DNA of 64,000 nt from Micromonospora halotolerans (GTDB lineage: Bacteria; Actinomycetota; Actinomycetes; Mycobacteriales; Micromonosporaceae). A program made the translations under genes and the position numbers. The notes under the pieces were generated by a model, which was not told where the DNA came from, made no database searches, and was given only the letters and a program-made list of their open reading frames with translations. The DNA lies in NCBI RefSeq assembly GCF_032108445.1, contig NZ_CP134876.1:2046001-2110000 (forward strand), given 5' to 3'. Below are positions 14,848-24,083 of the stretch, piece by piece (within the stretch, counting starts at the first letter, position 1; each line of letters opens with the position of its first letter).

Positions 14848-16047
14848 ATGACCGAAACAACGCTGCACCCCGCTCCGCCCGCGTCCCGGCGTACCCTCCG
14901 GGTCAACGCGGGCGCGATCGCCACCACGATCGCCTGCGTCCTGCCCGTCTTCCTGGTCGGCGGCCTCGCCGTGCAGATGGGCGACGACCTCGGTTTCACT
15001 CCCGCCGGGCTGGGCCTGGCCGTCTCGGTCTACTTCGGCGTCAGCGCCCTCGCCTCGGTGCCCTCCGGCGCCCTGGTCGAGCGGTACGGGCCGGCCGTGG
15101 TGGCCCGCGCCGGCATTCTGCTCTCCGCCGGCTCGCTGCTGGCCGTGGCGGGGCTGGCCCGGTCGTACCCGGCGCTGGTGGCACTGCTCGCGCTCAGCGC
15201 CGCTGCCAACGCCCTCGGCCAGCTCGCCAGCAACGCCGCGCTGGCCCGCCACGTGCCCGCCCACCGGCAGGGTCTCTCCTTCGGGGTGAAGCAGGCCGCC
15301 ATCCCGGTCTCCACCCTGCTGGCCGGCGCGGCGGTGCCGACCGTCGCGCTGACGGCCGGGTGGCGCTGGGCGTTCGTGGTGGCCGCCGGCGCGGCGCTGG
15401 CCGCGCTGCCGGCCGTACCCCCCGCCGAGCGGGGCCGGGTCCGGCCCGCCGCCGCCGGCCCGGCGGGCCGGGCCACGACGGCGCTCGTGGTGGTCGGCGT
15501 GGCGGCGACCCTGGCGGCCGCCGCGGCGAACGCGCTGGGCACCTTCGTGGTCGACTCGGCGGCCGGTCGGGGGCTGTCCCCGGCGCTGGCCGGGCTCACC
15601 CTCACCCTGGGCAGCGTGGTCTGCGTGGCGGCCCGGGTGGGCGCCGGCTGGCTGGCCGACCGCCGGGAGACCGGGCACGTCGCGCTGATCGCCGGGATGC
15701 TCGTGGTGGGCGCCGTGGGGCTGGTCCTGCTCGCGGTGGCCGGCGCGGTGCCGCTGGTCGCCGGCGTGGTGCTCGGCTTCGGCCTCGGCTGGGCCTGGCC
15801 CGGGCTGATGAACTTCGCGGTGGTCCGGCTCCACCCGCAGGCCCCGGCCGCCGCCACCTCGATCACCCAGACCGGGGTGTACGCGGGCGGCTGTCTCGGC
15901 CCGCTCGGCCTCGGCACGATCGCCGAGGCGGCCGGCTACCCGGCGATGTGGGGCACCGCGGCGGCCGCCATGCTGCTCGCCGCCGCCTTCATGCTGCTGG
16001 GCGCCCGCCTCCTGCCACGCCCGCCCGCGGAGGCCCCGTCCCGGTGA
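14848..16047 (+). CDS. Major facilitator superfamily transporter
   Basis: A 399-residue inner-membrane protein with 12 predicted helices. The loop 2-3 signature SGALVERYGPAVVARAG and the corresponding second-half loop (GWLADRRETGHVA) are typical MFS motif A sequences. GFGLGWAWPGLMNFAVV and TQTGVYAGGCLGPL line the C-terminal half. It resembles the cyanate/sugar-phosphate type of permease (CynX-like), but the substrate cannot be assigned. It is divergent from the IclR regulator, which probably controls it. The stop codon lies inside the left arm of a dispersed palindromic repeat. Confidence 0.85.
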   Translation: MTETTLHPAPPASRRTLRVNAGAIATTIACVLPVFLVGGLAVQMGDDLGFTPAGLGLAVSVYFGVSALASVPSGALVERYGPAVVARAGILLSAGSLLAVAGLARSYPALVALLALSAAANALGQLASNAALARHVPAHRQGLSFGVKQAAIPVSTLLAGAAVPTVALTAGWRWAFVVAAGAALAALPAVPPAERGRVRPAAAGPAGRATTALVVVGVAATLAAAAANALGTFVVDSAAGRGLSPALAGLTLTLGSVVCVAARVGAGWLADRRETGHVALIAGMLVVGAVGLVLLAVAGAVPLVAGVVLGFGLGWAWPGLMNFAVVRLHPQAPAAATSITQTGVYAGGCLGPLGLGTIAEAAGYPAMWGTAAAAMLLAAAFMLLGARLLPRPPAEAPSR

Positions 16048-16104
16048 TCATGAAGTTGGCGGCACTTCGGGAGATCGACTCCGCCGCTAACCTCATGATC
16101 AACC
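16043..16104. repeat. Imperfect palindromic repeat element (GATCATGA arms)
   Basis: About 62 bases with near-complementary ends: TGATCATGAAGTTGGCGG on the left and CCGCTAACCTCATGATCA on the right. The left arm overlaps the MFS stop codon. It separates two convergent genes and may act as a terminator. I recall similar GATCATGAAGTT palindromes as abundant in Micromonospora genomes, but could not check. Confidence 0.6.
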
Positions 16105-16124
16105 AGCGGGGCCGCCGGGCGGGG

Positions 16125-17207
16125 TCAGCTGGTGCGGTCGGCGATGTAGTCGCAGAGGGATTCGAGGGCGCGGCGGGCCGGGCTCTCGGGGAGCGGGGCG
16201 AGGTGGGCGCGCGCGTCCTCGGCGTAGCTGCGGACGGTCTCCCGGGCGCGCTTGAGCGCCGGGGACTCGCGGAGCAGGCCGAGGGCCTCGGCGTGCAGCG
16301 CGTCGTCGACCAGCGGCCCGGTGGCCAGGATCTCCCGCAGGCGGACGCTGGCCGCGTCGGCGTCGTCGGAGGCGAGCGCGTAGAGCACCGGCAGGGTGGG
16401 CACGCCCTCGCGCAGGTCGGTGCCGGGCGTCTTGCCCGACTGCATCGACTCGCTGGCGATGTCCAGCAGGTCGTCGGAGAGCTGGAAGGCCACCCCGATG
16501 ACCTCGCCGTAGCCGGCCAGCGCCTCGATGTGCTCGGCGGACGCCCCGCCGAACATGCCGCCGAAGCGGGCCGAGGTGGCGATCAGCGAGCCGGTCTTCT
16601 CGGCGATCACGTGCAGGTAGTGCGCGACCGGGTCGGTGCCGCGCGGGCCGACCGTCTCGGCGATCTGCCCGTGCACCAGCCGGGCGAAGGTGCGCGCCTG
16701 CAGGCGGACGGCCTCCGGGCCCAGGTTGGCCGCGATGTCGGCGGCCCGGGCGAAGAGGTAGTCGCCCACCAGGATGGCCACCGAGTTGGTCCAGCGGGAG
16801 TTGGCGCTCGGGGCGCCCCGGCGCACGGCCGCCTCGTCCATGACGTCGTCGTGGTAGAGCGTCGCCAGGTGGGTGAGCTCCATCACCACGGCGGCGGGGA
16901 CGACGTTCGCGGCGTCCGGGTCGCCGAACTGGGCGCCGAGCGCCACGAGCAGCGGGCGGAACCGCTTGCCGCCGGCCTCGACCAGGTGCCGGGCCGCCTC
17001 GGTGACGAGCGGGTCGGCGCTGGCCACGCTGGCGCGCAGGTCGGTCTCGACCCGATCCAGGAGGCTCAGCACGGACGCCTCGACGCGTGGATCGGCGAGG
17101 TGCAGTCCGAGCGCGCCGAACTGACCCGTGCTCTCCGGGCCCGGACGACCGCCCGGCCCGGTGGCACCTGAACGCTCGCCAGCCGGAATCACCACGCCAT
17201 CAACCAT
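16125..17207 (-). CDS. Polyprenyl diphosphate synthase (menaquinone side chain type)
   Basis: A 360-residue soluble all-helical trans-prenyltransferase. The first Asp-rich motif is in LYHDDVMDEA and the second in QLSDDLLDIAS; GGKRFRPLLV near residue 80 binds diphosphate. Small residues before the first motif suggest long products (C35-C50). It adds isopentenyl units to an allylic diphosphate to build the side chain used for menaquinone, fitting the mqn, menG and nuo genes nearby. It is just downstream of the nuo operon but is separated from it by a strong terminator, so it has its own promoter. Confidence 0.88.
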   Translation of the reverse strand: MVDGVVIPAGERSGATGPGGRPGPESTGQFGALGLHLADPRVEASVLSLLDRVETDLRASVASADPLVTEAARHLVEAGGKRFRPLLVALGAQFGDPDAANVVPAAVVMELTHLATLYHDDVMDEAAVRRGAPSANSRWTNSVAILVGDYLFARAADIAANLGPEAVRLQARTFARLVHGQIAETVGPRGTDPVAHYLHVIAEKTGSLIATSARFGGMFGGASAEHIEALAGYGEVIGVAFQLSDDLLDIASESMQSGKTPGTDLREGVPTLPVLYALASDDADAASVRLREILATGPLVDDALHAEALGLLRESPALKRARETVRSYAEDARAHLAPLPESPARRALESLCDYIADRTS

Positions 17208-17246
17208 GCCACACCGGTTCGACCTGCCCAGCGAGGGGGATACGGA

Positions 17247-17282
17247 CCGGGGGCCGGTACGCCACGGCGTACCGGCCCCCGG
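17247..17282 (-). terminator. Terminator of the nuo operon
   Basis: Perfect 17-base arms (CCGGGGGCCGGTACGCC and complement) with a 2-base gap, 13 bases beyond the nuoN stop on the minus strand. Confidence 0.85.
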
Positions 17283-17294
17283 GGGGAACCAGGG

Positions 17295-18848
17295 TCATCG
17301 CACGAATTCGGCGGCGCCGTTGGCCAGGTCGAGCAGGGGCGCCGGGGCGACACCCAGGACCAGCGTGGCGAGCACGCCGATCACCAGGGCGGCCGAGGTG
17401 AGCGCCCCCGGCACGGTGACCGTCGGGGTGGCGTCGCCCGGCTCGGAGAGCCACATCATCACCACGACCCGCAGGTACGGGAAGGCCAGCACCATGCTGG
17501 TCAGCACGCCGGCGATGACCAGCCAGGCCTGGTTCGCGTCCAGCGCCGGGGCGAAGACGGCGAACTTGCTGGTGAACCCGCTGGTGAGCGGGATACCGGC
17601 GAAGGCCAGCAGGATGAACGTGAAGATGGCCGCGAAGAACGGCGACCGGCGGCCCAGCCCGGCCCAGCGGGACAGGTGGGTGGCCTCCCCGTCGGCGTCC
17701 CGGACCAGGGTCACCACGGCGAACGCGGCGAGCACCGAGAAGCCGTACGCGACCAGGTAGAACATCGTGCCGGAGAGACCGTCCTTGCTGGGCGCCAGCA
17801 CACCCACCAGCAGGTAGCCGGCGTTCGCGATCGACGAGTACGCCAGCAGCCGCTTGATGTCCGTCTGGGTGACCGCCAGCACCGCGCCGACCAGCATGGT
17901 CAGCACGGCCACCGCGCCGAGCACCGGGGTGAAGTCCCAGGAGGCGCCGGCGAAGGCCACGTGGAAGACCCGCAGCAGGGCGCCGAACGCGGCGACCTTG
18001 GTGCAGGCGGCCATGAAGCCGGTCACCGGCGTCGGGGCGCCCTGGTAGACGTCCGGGGTCCAGACGTGGAACGGGGCGGCGGCGGCCTTGAAGAGCAGGC
18101 CGATGGCGAGCAGCGCCATGCCGGCGAAGAGCAGCACCGGGCTGGACGAGGACTCGGCCACCGCGGCGTGCACGGTGGCGAAGTCGACGCCGGCGCCGCG
18201 GTTCGGGATCCCGGAGGTGAAGCCGTAGATGAGGGCCACGCCGAAGAGGAAGAACGCCGAGGCGTACGCGCCGAGCATGAAGTACTTCAGCGAGGCCTCC
18301 TGGCTCAGCAGCCGCCGGCGACGGGCCAGCGCGCAGAGCAGGTACAGCGGCAGCGAGAAGACCTCGAGCGCGATGAACATGGTCAGCAGGTCGTTCGCCG
18401 CCACGAAGATCAGCATGCCGCCGATCGCGAAGGTGACCAGCGGGTACACCTCGGTGGTGCCGCCCGCCCCCTCGGCCTGCCGCCGGTCGTCGTCGGACTC
18501 GGCGGTGACCGCGGCATGGGCCACGAAGGCCCCGCCCCGCTCCACCGCGCGCTCGCCGACGAGCAGCAGCGCCATGGCGGCCAGGATCAGGATGGCGCCC
18601 TGGAGAAAGAGCGTCGGCCCGTCCACGGCGATGGCCTGACCGGCGGTGATCAGCCGGTCGTCGGAGTTCAGGATCACCATGGTCAGCGCGGCGAGCACCG
18701 CCAGCAGGGCGAGCGTGAGCTGCACCGCGTTGCGCAGGCGGCGCGGCACGAACGCCTCGACCAGGACGCCGACCAGGGCGGCGCCCAGCATGATCAGGAT
18801 GGGAGCGAGCGCCGCGTAGTCGATCGACGGCAGCTTCAGTTCACTCAC
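17295..18848 (-). CDS. nuoN: NADH-quinone oxidoreductase subunit N
   Basis: A 517-residue antiporter-like membrane subunit of Complex I with about 14 helices. It carries the conserved KAAAAPFHVWTPDVYQGAPTPVTGFMA block with the key Lys of the proton channel, and QTDIKRLLAYSSIANAGYLLVG. It is the last gene of nuoA-N, and its start overlaps the nuoM stop by 4 bases (ATGA). It pumps protons as part of the distal membrane arm. Confidence 0.95.
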   Translation of the reverse strand: MSELKLPSIDYAALAPILIMLGAALVGVLVEAFVPRRLRNAVQLTLALLAVLAALTMVILNSDDRLITAGQAIAVDGPTLFLQGAILILAAMALLLVGERAVERGGAFVAHAAVTAESDDDRRQAEGAGGTTEVYPLVTFAIGGMLIFVAANDLLTMFIALEVFSLPLYLLCALARRRRLLSQEASLKYFMLGAYASAFFLFGVALIYGFTSGIPNRGAGVDFATVHAAVAESSSSPVLLFAGMALLAIGLLFKAAAAPFHVWTPDVYQGAPTPVTGFMAACTKVAAFGALLRVFHVAFAGASWDFTPVLGAVAVLTMLVGAVLAVTQTDIKRLLAYSSIANAGYLLVGVLAPSKDGLSGTMFYLVAYGFSVLAAFAVVTLVRDADGEATHLSRWAGLGRRSPFFAAIFTFILLAFAGIPLTSGFTSKFAVFAPALDANQAWLVIAGVLTSMVLAFPYLRVVVMMWLSEPGDATPTVTVPGALTSAALVIGVLATLVLGVAPAPLLDLANGAAEFVR

Positions 18849-20377
18849 TTCGCGGCCTCCTGGACACTGCCGATCTCAGGGGCGGGATCGGTCTTGCCGA
18901 CGTCCTGCATGGTCGCCTGGACGGCGGGGTTGATGACATCGGTGACCGGCTTGGGGTAGAAGCCGAGCAGCACGATCAGCGCGATCAGCGGGGCGACCAC
19001 GATCTTCTCGCGCAGGCTGAGGTCCCGGCGCATGCCGTCGACCTCGGTCAGGGCCGGGTTGAGGGTGCCCTGGGTGGTGCGCTGCACCATCCACAGCACG
19101 TAGGCCGCGGCCAGGATGATGCCGAGCGTGGCGATCACCGCGACCGGCTTGTTCGTGGTGAACGTGCCGATCAGCACCAGGAACTCGGAGACGAACGGCG
19201 CGGTGCCGGGCAGCGCCAGCGAGGCGAGACCCGCGAAGAAGAGCACCCCGGCGAGCAGCGGCACGAGCTTGCCGGCGCCACCGAAGTCGCTGATCAGCGC
19301 CGAGCCCCGGCGGGCGATCAGCATGCCCACCACGAGGAAGAGCAGGCCGGTGGCCAGGCCGTGGTTGAGCATGTAGAGCACCGCGCCGGTGCCGGCCTGG
19401 GTGGTGAAGGCGAAGATGCCGACCCCGATGAACCCGAAGTGCGCGATCGAGGTGTACGACACCAGCCGCTTGAGGTCGTTCTGCCCGACCGCCAGCAGCG
19501 CGGCGTAGATGATGCCGATCACGCCGAGCGCCAGCGCCCAGGGGGCGAACCACCTCGACGCCTCGGGGAAGAGCGGCAGGCAGTACCGCAGGATCCCGAA
19601 GGTGCCGACCTTGTCCAGCACGCCGACGAGCAGTGCCGCCGCGCCGGCCGGGGCCGCGCCACCGGCGTCCGGCAGCCAGGTGTGGAACGGGAAGAACGGC
19701 GCCTTGATGGCGAACGCGAGGAAGAAGCCGAGGAACAGCCAGCGGGCCGTGTCGGTGGCGAACTCGGCCTGGCTGAGCGCCTGCCAGTCGAAGGTCTTCC
19801 CGCCGACCACCCAGAGGCCGATCACCGCGGCCAGCATGAACAGGCCGCCGACCAGGGAGTAGAGGAAGAACTTGACCGCCGCGTACTGCCGCTGGTGGCC
19901 GCCGTAGCTGCCGATGAGGAAGTACATCGGCACCAGCATGACCTCGAAGAACACGTAGAACAGGAAGACGTCGGCGGCGGCGAAGACGCCGATCATCGTG
20001 CACTCGAGGACGAGCAGCAGCGCGAAGTAGACCGGCACCGAGCGCTTGGACGACTCGGCGTCGTGCCACGACGCCAGGATCACCAGCGGCACCAGGATCG
20101 CGATGAGCATCAGCATGACCAGCGCGATGCCGTCCACCTCGAAGGTGAAGTTGACGCCCCAGTTCGGAATCCACGCGTACGACTCGCGGAACTGGAACCG
20201 GTCACCGTCGGCCTGGAAGGCGATCCACATGGCCACCGAGAGCACCAGCACCAGCAGCGACCAGCCGAACGCCACCAGCTTGGCCAGGTCCGGGTTGCGC
20301 CGTGGCAGCAGGGCCACCAGCAGGGCACCGACCAGCGGTGCCACGGTCAGCACCGAGAGGAACGGGAAGTTGGACAT
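18845..20377 (-). CDS. nuoM: NADH-quinone oxidoreductase subunit M
   Basis: A 510-residue antiporter-like subunit of the Complex I membrane arm. The channel signatures AFAIKAPFFPFHTWLPDAGGAAPAGAA and GQNDLKRLVSYTSIAHFGFI are intact, and an essential Glu is present in LVLECTMIGVF. GGAGG precedes the ATG. The gap to nuoL (64 bases) is the second longest inside the operon and holds no visible site other than the ribosome site. Confidence 0.95.
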   Translation of the reverse strand: MSNFPFLSVLTVAPLVGALLVALLPRRNPDLAKLVAFGWSLLVLVLSVAMWIAFQADGDRFQFRESYAWIPNWGVNFTFEVDGIALVMLMLIAILVPLVILASWHDAESSKRSVPVYFALLLVLECTMIGVFAAADVFLFYVFFEVMLVPMYFLIGSYGGHQRQYAAVKFFLYSLVGGLFMLAAVIGLWVVGGKTFDWQALSQAEFATDTARWLFLGFFLAFAIKAPFFPFHTWLPDAGGAAPAGAAALLVGVLDKVGTFGILRYCLPLFPEASRWFAPWALALGVIGIIYAALLAVGQNDLKRLVSYTSIAHFGFIGVGIFAFTTQAGTGAVLYMLNHGLATGLLFLVVGMLIARRGSALISDFGGAGKLVPLLAGVLFFAGLASLALPGTAPFVSEFLVLIGTFTTNKPVAVIATLGIILAAAYVLWMVQRTTQGTLNPALTEVDGMRRDLSLREKIVVAPLIALIVLLGFYPKPVTDVINPAVQATMQDVGKTDPAPEIGSVQEAAK

Positions 20378-20441
20378 TATTCGGCCTTACCTCCGTCGTG
20401 ACTGCGTGGCCCGCCGGCGGGGGCGGCCGCGTTGAGGTCGA

Positions 20442-22370
20442 TCACGCCAGCCACCCCGCCTGCACCGCCAGGAAGGCCGCCACCACGAGCAGCGCGCCGG
20501 TCAGGATCGAGGTCGCGTACGACCGCACGAAACCGGTCTGCAGCCGCCGGAGCCGGCCCGAGCCCCCGCCCACCGCGGCGGCGAGGCCGTTGACCAGCCC
20601 GTCGACGCCCCGGTTGTCGAGGAAGACCAGCGCCCGGGTGAGGAAGATGCCCGGCTTCTCGAAGACCGCCTCGTTGACGGCGTCCGTGTAGAGGTTCCGG
20701 CGGGCGGCGGTGACCAGCACGCCGGCCGGCTGCGGCTCGGTGGCCGTGCCGTTGCGGAACAGGAACCAGGCCAGCCCGGCGCCGAGCACGGTCACCAGCA
20801 GGGAGAGCGTGGTGATCAGCCAGTGCGCGAGGACGGCCTCGTGGCCCTCCTCCTGGCCGCCCAGGCCGGCGGTCGCCTCCAGCCAGTCCGGCACCGACGT
20901 CGCGAGCAGGAAGCCCGCCCCGACCGAGCCGATGGCCAGCAGGACCAGCGGGATGGTCATCAGCTTCGGCGACTCGTGCGGGTGCTCGATGTCCTCGGTC
21001 CACCGCTTTGGGCCGTGGAAGGTGAGCACGAAGAGCCGGGTCATGTAGAACGCGGTGAGCCCGGCGCCGAGCAGCGCGGCCAGCCCGAAGAGCCAGGCCG
21101 TCCAGCCCTCCCGCTCGAACGCGGCCGCGATGATCGGCTCCTTCGAGAAGTAGCCGGAGAGCGGCGGGATGCCGATGATTGCCAGCCAGCCCATCATGAA
21201 GGTCAGCCAGGTGACCTTCATGTACTTCGACAGGTTGCCGAAGCGCCGGATGTCCACCTGGTCGTTCATGCCGTGCATGACCGAGCCGGCCCCGAGGAAC
21301 ATGTTGGCCTTGAAGAACCCGTGCGCCAGCAGGTGCACGATGGCCAGCGCGTACGCCGCGCCGCCCAGGCCGACGCCCAGGAACATGTAGCCGATCTGGC
21401 TCACCGTGGACCAGGCCAGCACCCGCTTGATGTCGTCCTTGGCCGCGCCGATGACGCAGCCCATCAGCAGGGTGATCGCGCCTACGCTGACCACCACGAG
21501 CTGGAGGGTGTGGTCGGCCGAGAAGATCGGGTTGGAGCGGGCGATCAGGTACACGCCCGCGGTGACCATGGTCGCCGCGTGGATGAGCGCGGAGACCGGG
21601 GTCGGGCCCTCCATGGCGTCCGGCAGCCACGCCTGGAGCGGGAACTGGCCGGACTTGCCCGTCGCGCCGAGCAGGAGCAGCAGGCCGAGCACCAGGACGG
21701 TGGTGCTGCCCAGCGCGCCGACGCCGTTGAAGACCTCGTCGTACTGGGTGGTGCCCAGCATGGCGAACATGACGAAGATGCCGATGGCCAGGCCGGCGTC
21801 GCCGACCCGGTTCATGAGGAACGCCTTCTTGCCGGCGGTGGCCGCGCTCGGCCGCCCGTACCAGAAGGAGATCAGCAGGTACGACGCCAGACCGACGCCC
21901 TCCCAGCCGAAGTAGAGCATCACGTAGTTGTTGCCGAGCACCAGCAGCAGCATGGCGGCGACGAACAGGTTGAAGTACCCGAAGAACCGCCGTCGGCCCT
22001 CGTCGTGCGCCATGTACTCGACCGCGTAGAGGTGGATCAGGAAACCCACCCCGGTGATCAGCAGTACGAAGACGGCGGCCAGCGGGTCGAAGAGCAGACC
22101 GAAGTCCACCTTGAGGTCGCCGACCGTGATGAACTGCCAGAGGCTCTGCTCGACCTGCTTGTTCTCCAGGCCACGGAGCTGGAAGAAGTAGGTCAGGCCG
22201 AGCACGAAGGCGGCGCCGATGGCCGCCACGCCCAGCCAGTGACCCCAGCGGTCCGCCCGCTTGCCGAGCAGCAGCAGGATCGCCGCGCTCACCAGCGGGA
22301 TGGCCACCAGCAGCCAGACACTGCCCAGAAGCCCGCTGGCCTGGGCGAATTCCACAGTCTCTTCCACCAC
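20442..22370 (-). CDS. nuoL: NADH-quinone oxidoreductase subunit L
   Basis: A 642-residue largest antiporter-like subunit. It has the conserved FLIHLYAVEYM, GWEGVGLASYLLISFWY, SGQFPLQAWLPDAMEGPTPVSALIHAATMV and DDIKRVLAWSTVSQIGYMFLG blocks. The C-terminal extension forms the lateral helix and the final anchor. It lies 7 bases after nuoK. All key charged residues seen in NuoL proteins appear to be kept. Confidence 0.95.
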   Translation of the reverse strand: MVEETVEFAQASGLLGSVWLLVAIPLVSAAILLLLGKRADRWGHWLGVAAIGAAFVLGLTYFFQLRGLENKQVEQSLWQFITVGDLKVDFGLLFDPLAAVFVLLITGVGFLIHLYAVEYMAHDEGRRRFFGYFNLFVAAMLLLVLGNNYVMLYFGWEGVGLASYLLISFWYGRPSAATAGKKAFLMNRVGDAGLAIGIFVMFAMLGTTQYDEVFNGVGALGSTTVLVLGLLLLLGATGKSGQFPLQAWLPDAMEGPTPVSALIHAATMVTAGVYLIARSNPIFSADHTLQLVVVSVGAITLLMGCVIGAAKDDIKRVLAWSTVSQIGYMFLGVGLGGAAYALAIVHLLAHGFFKANMFLGAGSVMHGMNDQVDIRRFGNLSKYMKVTWLTFMMGWLAIIGIPPLSGYFSKEPIIAAAFEREGWTAWLFGLAALLGAGLTAFYMTRLFVLTFHGPKRWTEDIEHPHESPKLMTIPLVLLAIGSVGAGFLLATSVPDWLEATAGLGGQEEGHEAVLAHWLITTLSLLVTVLGAGLAWFLFRNGTATEPQPAGVLVTAARRNLYTDAVNEAVFEKPGIFLTRALVFLDNRGVDGLVNGLAAAVGGGSGRLRRLQTGFVRSYATSILTGALLVVAAFLAVQAGWLA

Positions 22371-22377
22371 GAGCCCC

Positions 22378-22677
22378 TCAGTACTTCAGCAGGTTGGCGT
22401 CGTCGACGCTCGCCGAGCGCCGGGTCCGGAAGATCGACATGATGATGGCGAGCCCGACCACGACCTCGGCCGCGGCCACCACCATCACGAAGAACGCCAT
22501 GATCTGGCCGTTCAGGTCGCCGTTGATGCGGCTGAACGTGACCAGCGTCAGGTTGGCCGCGTTGAGCATCAGCTCGACGCACATGAACAGCACGATCGCG
22601 TTGCGCCGGACCAGCACGCCGACGGCGCCGATGGTGAACAGCACCGCCGCGAGGATCAGGTAGTAGTCCGGGGTCAT
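22378..22677 (-). CDS. nuoK: NADH-quinone oxidoreductase subunit K
   Basis: A 99-residue membrane subunit with three helices (about 5-22, 27-48 and 60-82). Two conserved buried glutamates are present: Glu35 in [11 protein letters not shown] and Glu71 in [11 protein letters not shown]. Both are needed for proton transfer next to NuoJ. The start at 22677 overlaps the nuoJ stop (ATGA). The long upstream reading frame is the out-of-frame shadow of nuoJ. Confidence 0.95.
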   Translation of the reverse strand: MTPDYYLILAAVLFTIGAVGVLVRRNAIVLFMCVELMLNAANLTLVTFSRINGDLNGQIMAFFVMVVAAAEVVVGLAIIMSIFRTRRSASVDDANLLKY

Positions 22678-23444
22678 TTGTCGGTCCCCTTCAACGAGGT
22701 CTCCTCGGCCGTCAGCTCGCGCACCGGCAGGATCTCCGGGATGCTGCGGTCGGTCAGCCGGCCGTCGGGCAGGCGGGCCGGGGTGGCCACCGAGGACGAC
22801 GTGGCGAAGACGCCCGGACCGGGCTTCGGGCCGGGGTAGTTGCCGGGGCGGAACCGGGCCTTCATGGTGGCGACCTGGTCCATCCGGTCCTCCTTGCGCC
22901 GCTCCACGTGCGCCAGCACCATCGCGCCCACCGCCGCCGTGATGAGCAGCGCGGAGGTCAGCTCGAAGGCGAAGACGTACCTGGTGAAGAGCAGCCGGGC
23001 GATGCCCTGCACGTTGCCCTCGGCGTTCGGCTGGTCCAGGCCGACGGCCTGCACGCCCTCCAGCGCCCGGTAGAGCCCGGAGCCGATCAGGCCGGCGAAG
23101 CCGAGCCCGAGCACCACCGCGGCGACCCGCTGGCCGCGCAGCGTCTCGATCAGCGAGTCGGAGGCGTCCCGGCCGACCAGCATCAGCACGAACAGGAACA
23201 GCATCATGATCGCGCCGGTGTAGACGATGATCTGCACCATGCCGATGAACGGCCCCGCCTGGAGCACGTAGAACACGCCCAGGCAGAGCATGGTCAGCAC
23301 CAGCCAGAGCGCCGAGTGCACCGCGTTGCGCGCCCACACCATGCCAATCGCACCGAGGAGGGCCAGCGGGGCGAGGATCCAGAAGGTGACCTCCTCACCC
23401 CCGGACACCTGGCCCGCCGCGGCGAGCACCGTCTGACTGGTCAT
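22674..23444 (-). CDS. nuoJ: NADH-quinone oxidoreductase subunit J
   Basis: A 256-residue membrane subunit with five N-terminal helices. The conserved [20 protein letters not shown] (helix 3, near residues 70-90) carries the pi-bulge region important for coupling. The last 70 residues form a soluble Pro/Arg-rich tail that is longer than in enterobacterial NuoJ, as is common in actinobacteria. ATG 23444 overlaps the nuoI stop by 4 bases. Confidence 0.94.
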   Translation of the reverse strand: MTSQTVLAAAGQVSGGEEVTFWILAPLALLGAIGMVWARNAVHSALWLVLTMLCLGVFYVLQAGPFIGMVQIIVYTGAIMMLFLFVLMLVGRDASDSLIETLRGQRVAAVVLGLGFAGLIGSGLYRALEGVQAVGLDQPNAEGNVQGIARLLFTRYVFAFELTSALLITAAVGAMVLAHVERRKEDRMDQVATMKARFRPGNYPGPKPGPGVFATSSSVATPARLPDGRLTDRSIPEILPVRELTAEETSLKGTDK

Positions 23445-24082
23445 GCTCCTGCTCCCTTGCCCGCCTCGGCCCGCTGAGCGGCCTGCTCGGCGCCGGGGAA
23501 GGTCACGCCGGGGTGCTCCTCCACCTGGTACCGGCCCGGGCCCATCGGCGAGTGCTCGGCGCCGGCCGAGGTGCCCGGGTTGGTCAGTGCGCCGACGTAG
23601 TAGTCCTTCTCGCTGTCGCCCAGCCGCATCGGGTGCGGCGGCTGCTCCATGCCCGGCAGCAGCGGCGCGAGCAGCTGCTCCTTCGTGAAGATCAGGTCCT
23701 GCCGGTTGTCCCGGGCGAGCTCGTACTCGTTGCTCATGGTGAGCGAACGGGTCGGGCAGGCCTCGATGCAGAGCCCACAGAAGATGCACCGCGCGTAGTT
23801 GATCTGGTAGACGCTGGCGTACCGCTCACCCGGGGAGAAGCGCTGCTCCTCGGTGTTGTCGCCACCCTCCACGTAGATCGCGTCCGCCGGGCAGGCCCAG
23901 GCGCACAGCTCGCAGCCGATGCACTTCTCCAGCCCGTCCGGGTGCCGGTTGAGGATGTGCCGCCCGTGGTAGCGCGGCGCCGAGACCGGCGGCTTGAACG
24001 GGTAGTCGGTGGTGACGACCTTCCTGAACATGTGCGAGAAGGTGACCCCGAAGCCCTTGAACGTTCCGGTGATCGCGCCCAC
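23441..24082 (-). CDS. nuoI: NADH-quinone oxidoreductase subunit I (two 4Fe-4S clusters)
   Basis: A 213-residue peripheral-arm subunit. The two ferredoxin motifs are complete: Cys54-57-60 with Cys64 and Cys99-102-105 with Cys109 ([12 protein letters not shown] and [12 protein letters not shown]). These hold clusters N6a and N6b, which pass electrons from NuoG to NuoB. It starts one base after the nuoH stop. The C-terminal 50 residues are a Gly/Pro-rich actinobacterial extension. Confidence 0.96.
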   Translation of the reverse strand: MGAITGTFKGFGVTFSHMFRKVVTTDYPFKPPVSAPRYHGRHILNRHPDGLEKCIGCELCAWACPADAIYVEGGDNTEEQRFSPGERYASVYQINYARCIFCGLCIEACPTRSLTMSNEYELARDNRQDLIFTKEQLLAPLLPGMEQPPHPMRLGDSEKDYYVGALTNPGTSAGAEHSPMGPGRYQVEEHPGVTFPGAEQAAQRAEAGKGAGA

Positions 24083-24083
24083 G

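Noticed and set aside
14748..17171. Plus-strand frame of 807 codons across the MFS and polyprenyl synthase genes
   Set aside because: Out-of-frame or antisense to two clear genes, low-complexity Arg/Gly/Pro composition, no start with a ribosome site.
20823..22442. Plus-strand frame of 539 codons antisense to nuoL
   Set aside because: His/Glu/Gln/Arg-rich composition typical of antisense to membrane proteins; nuoL is unambiguous.
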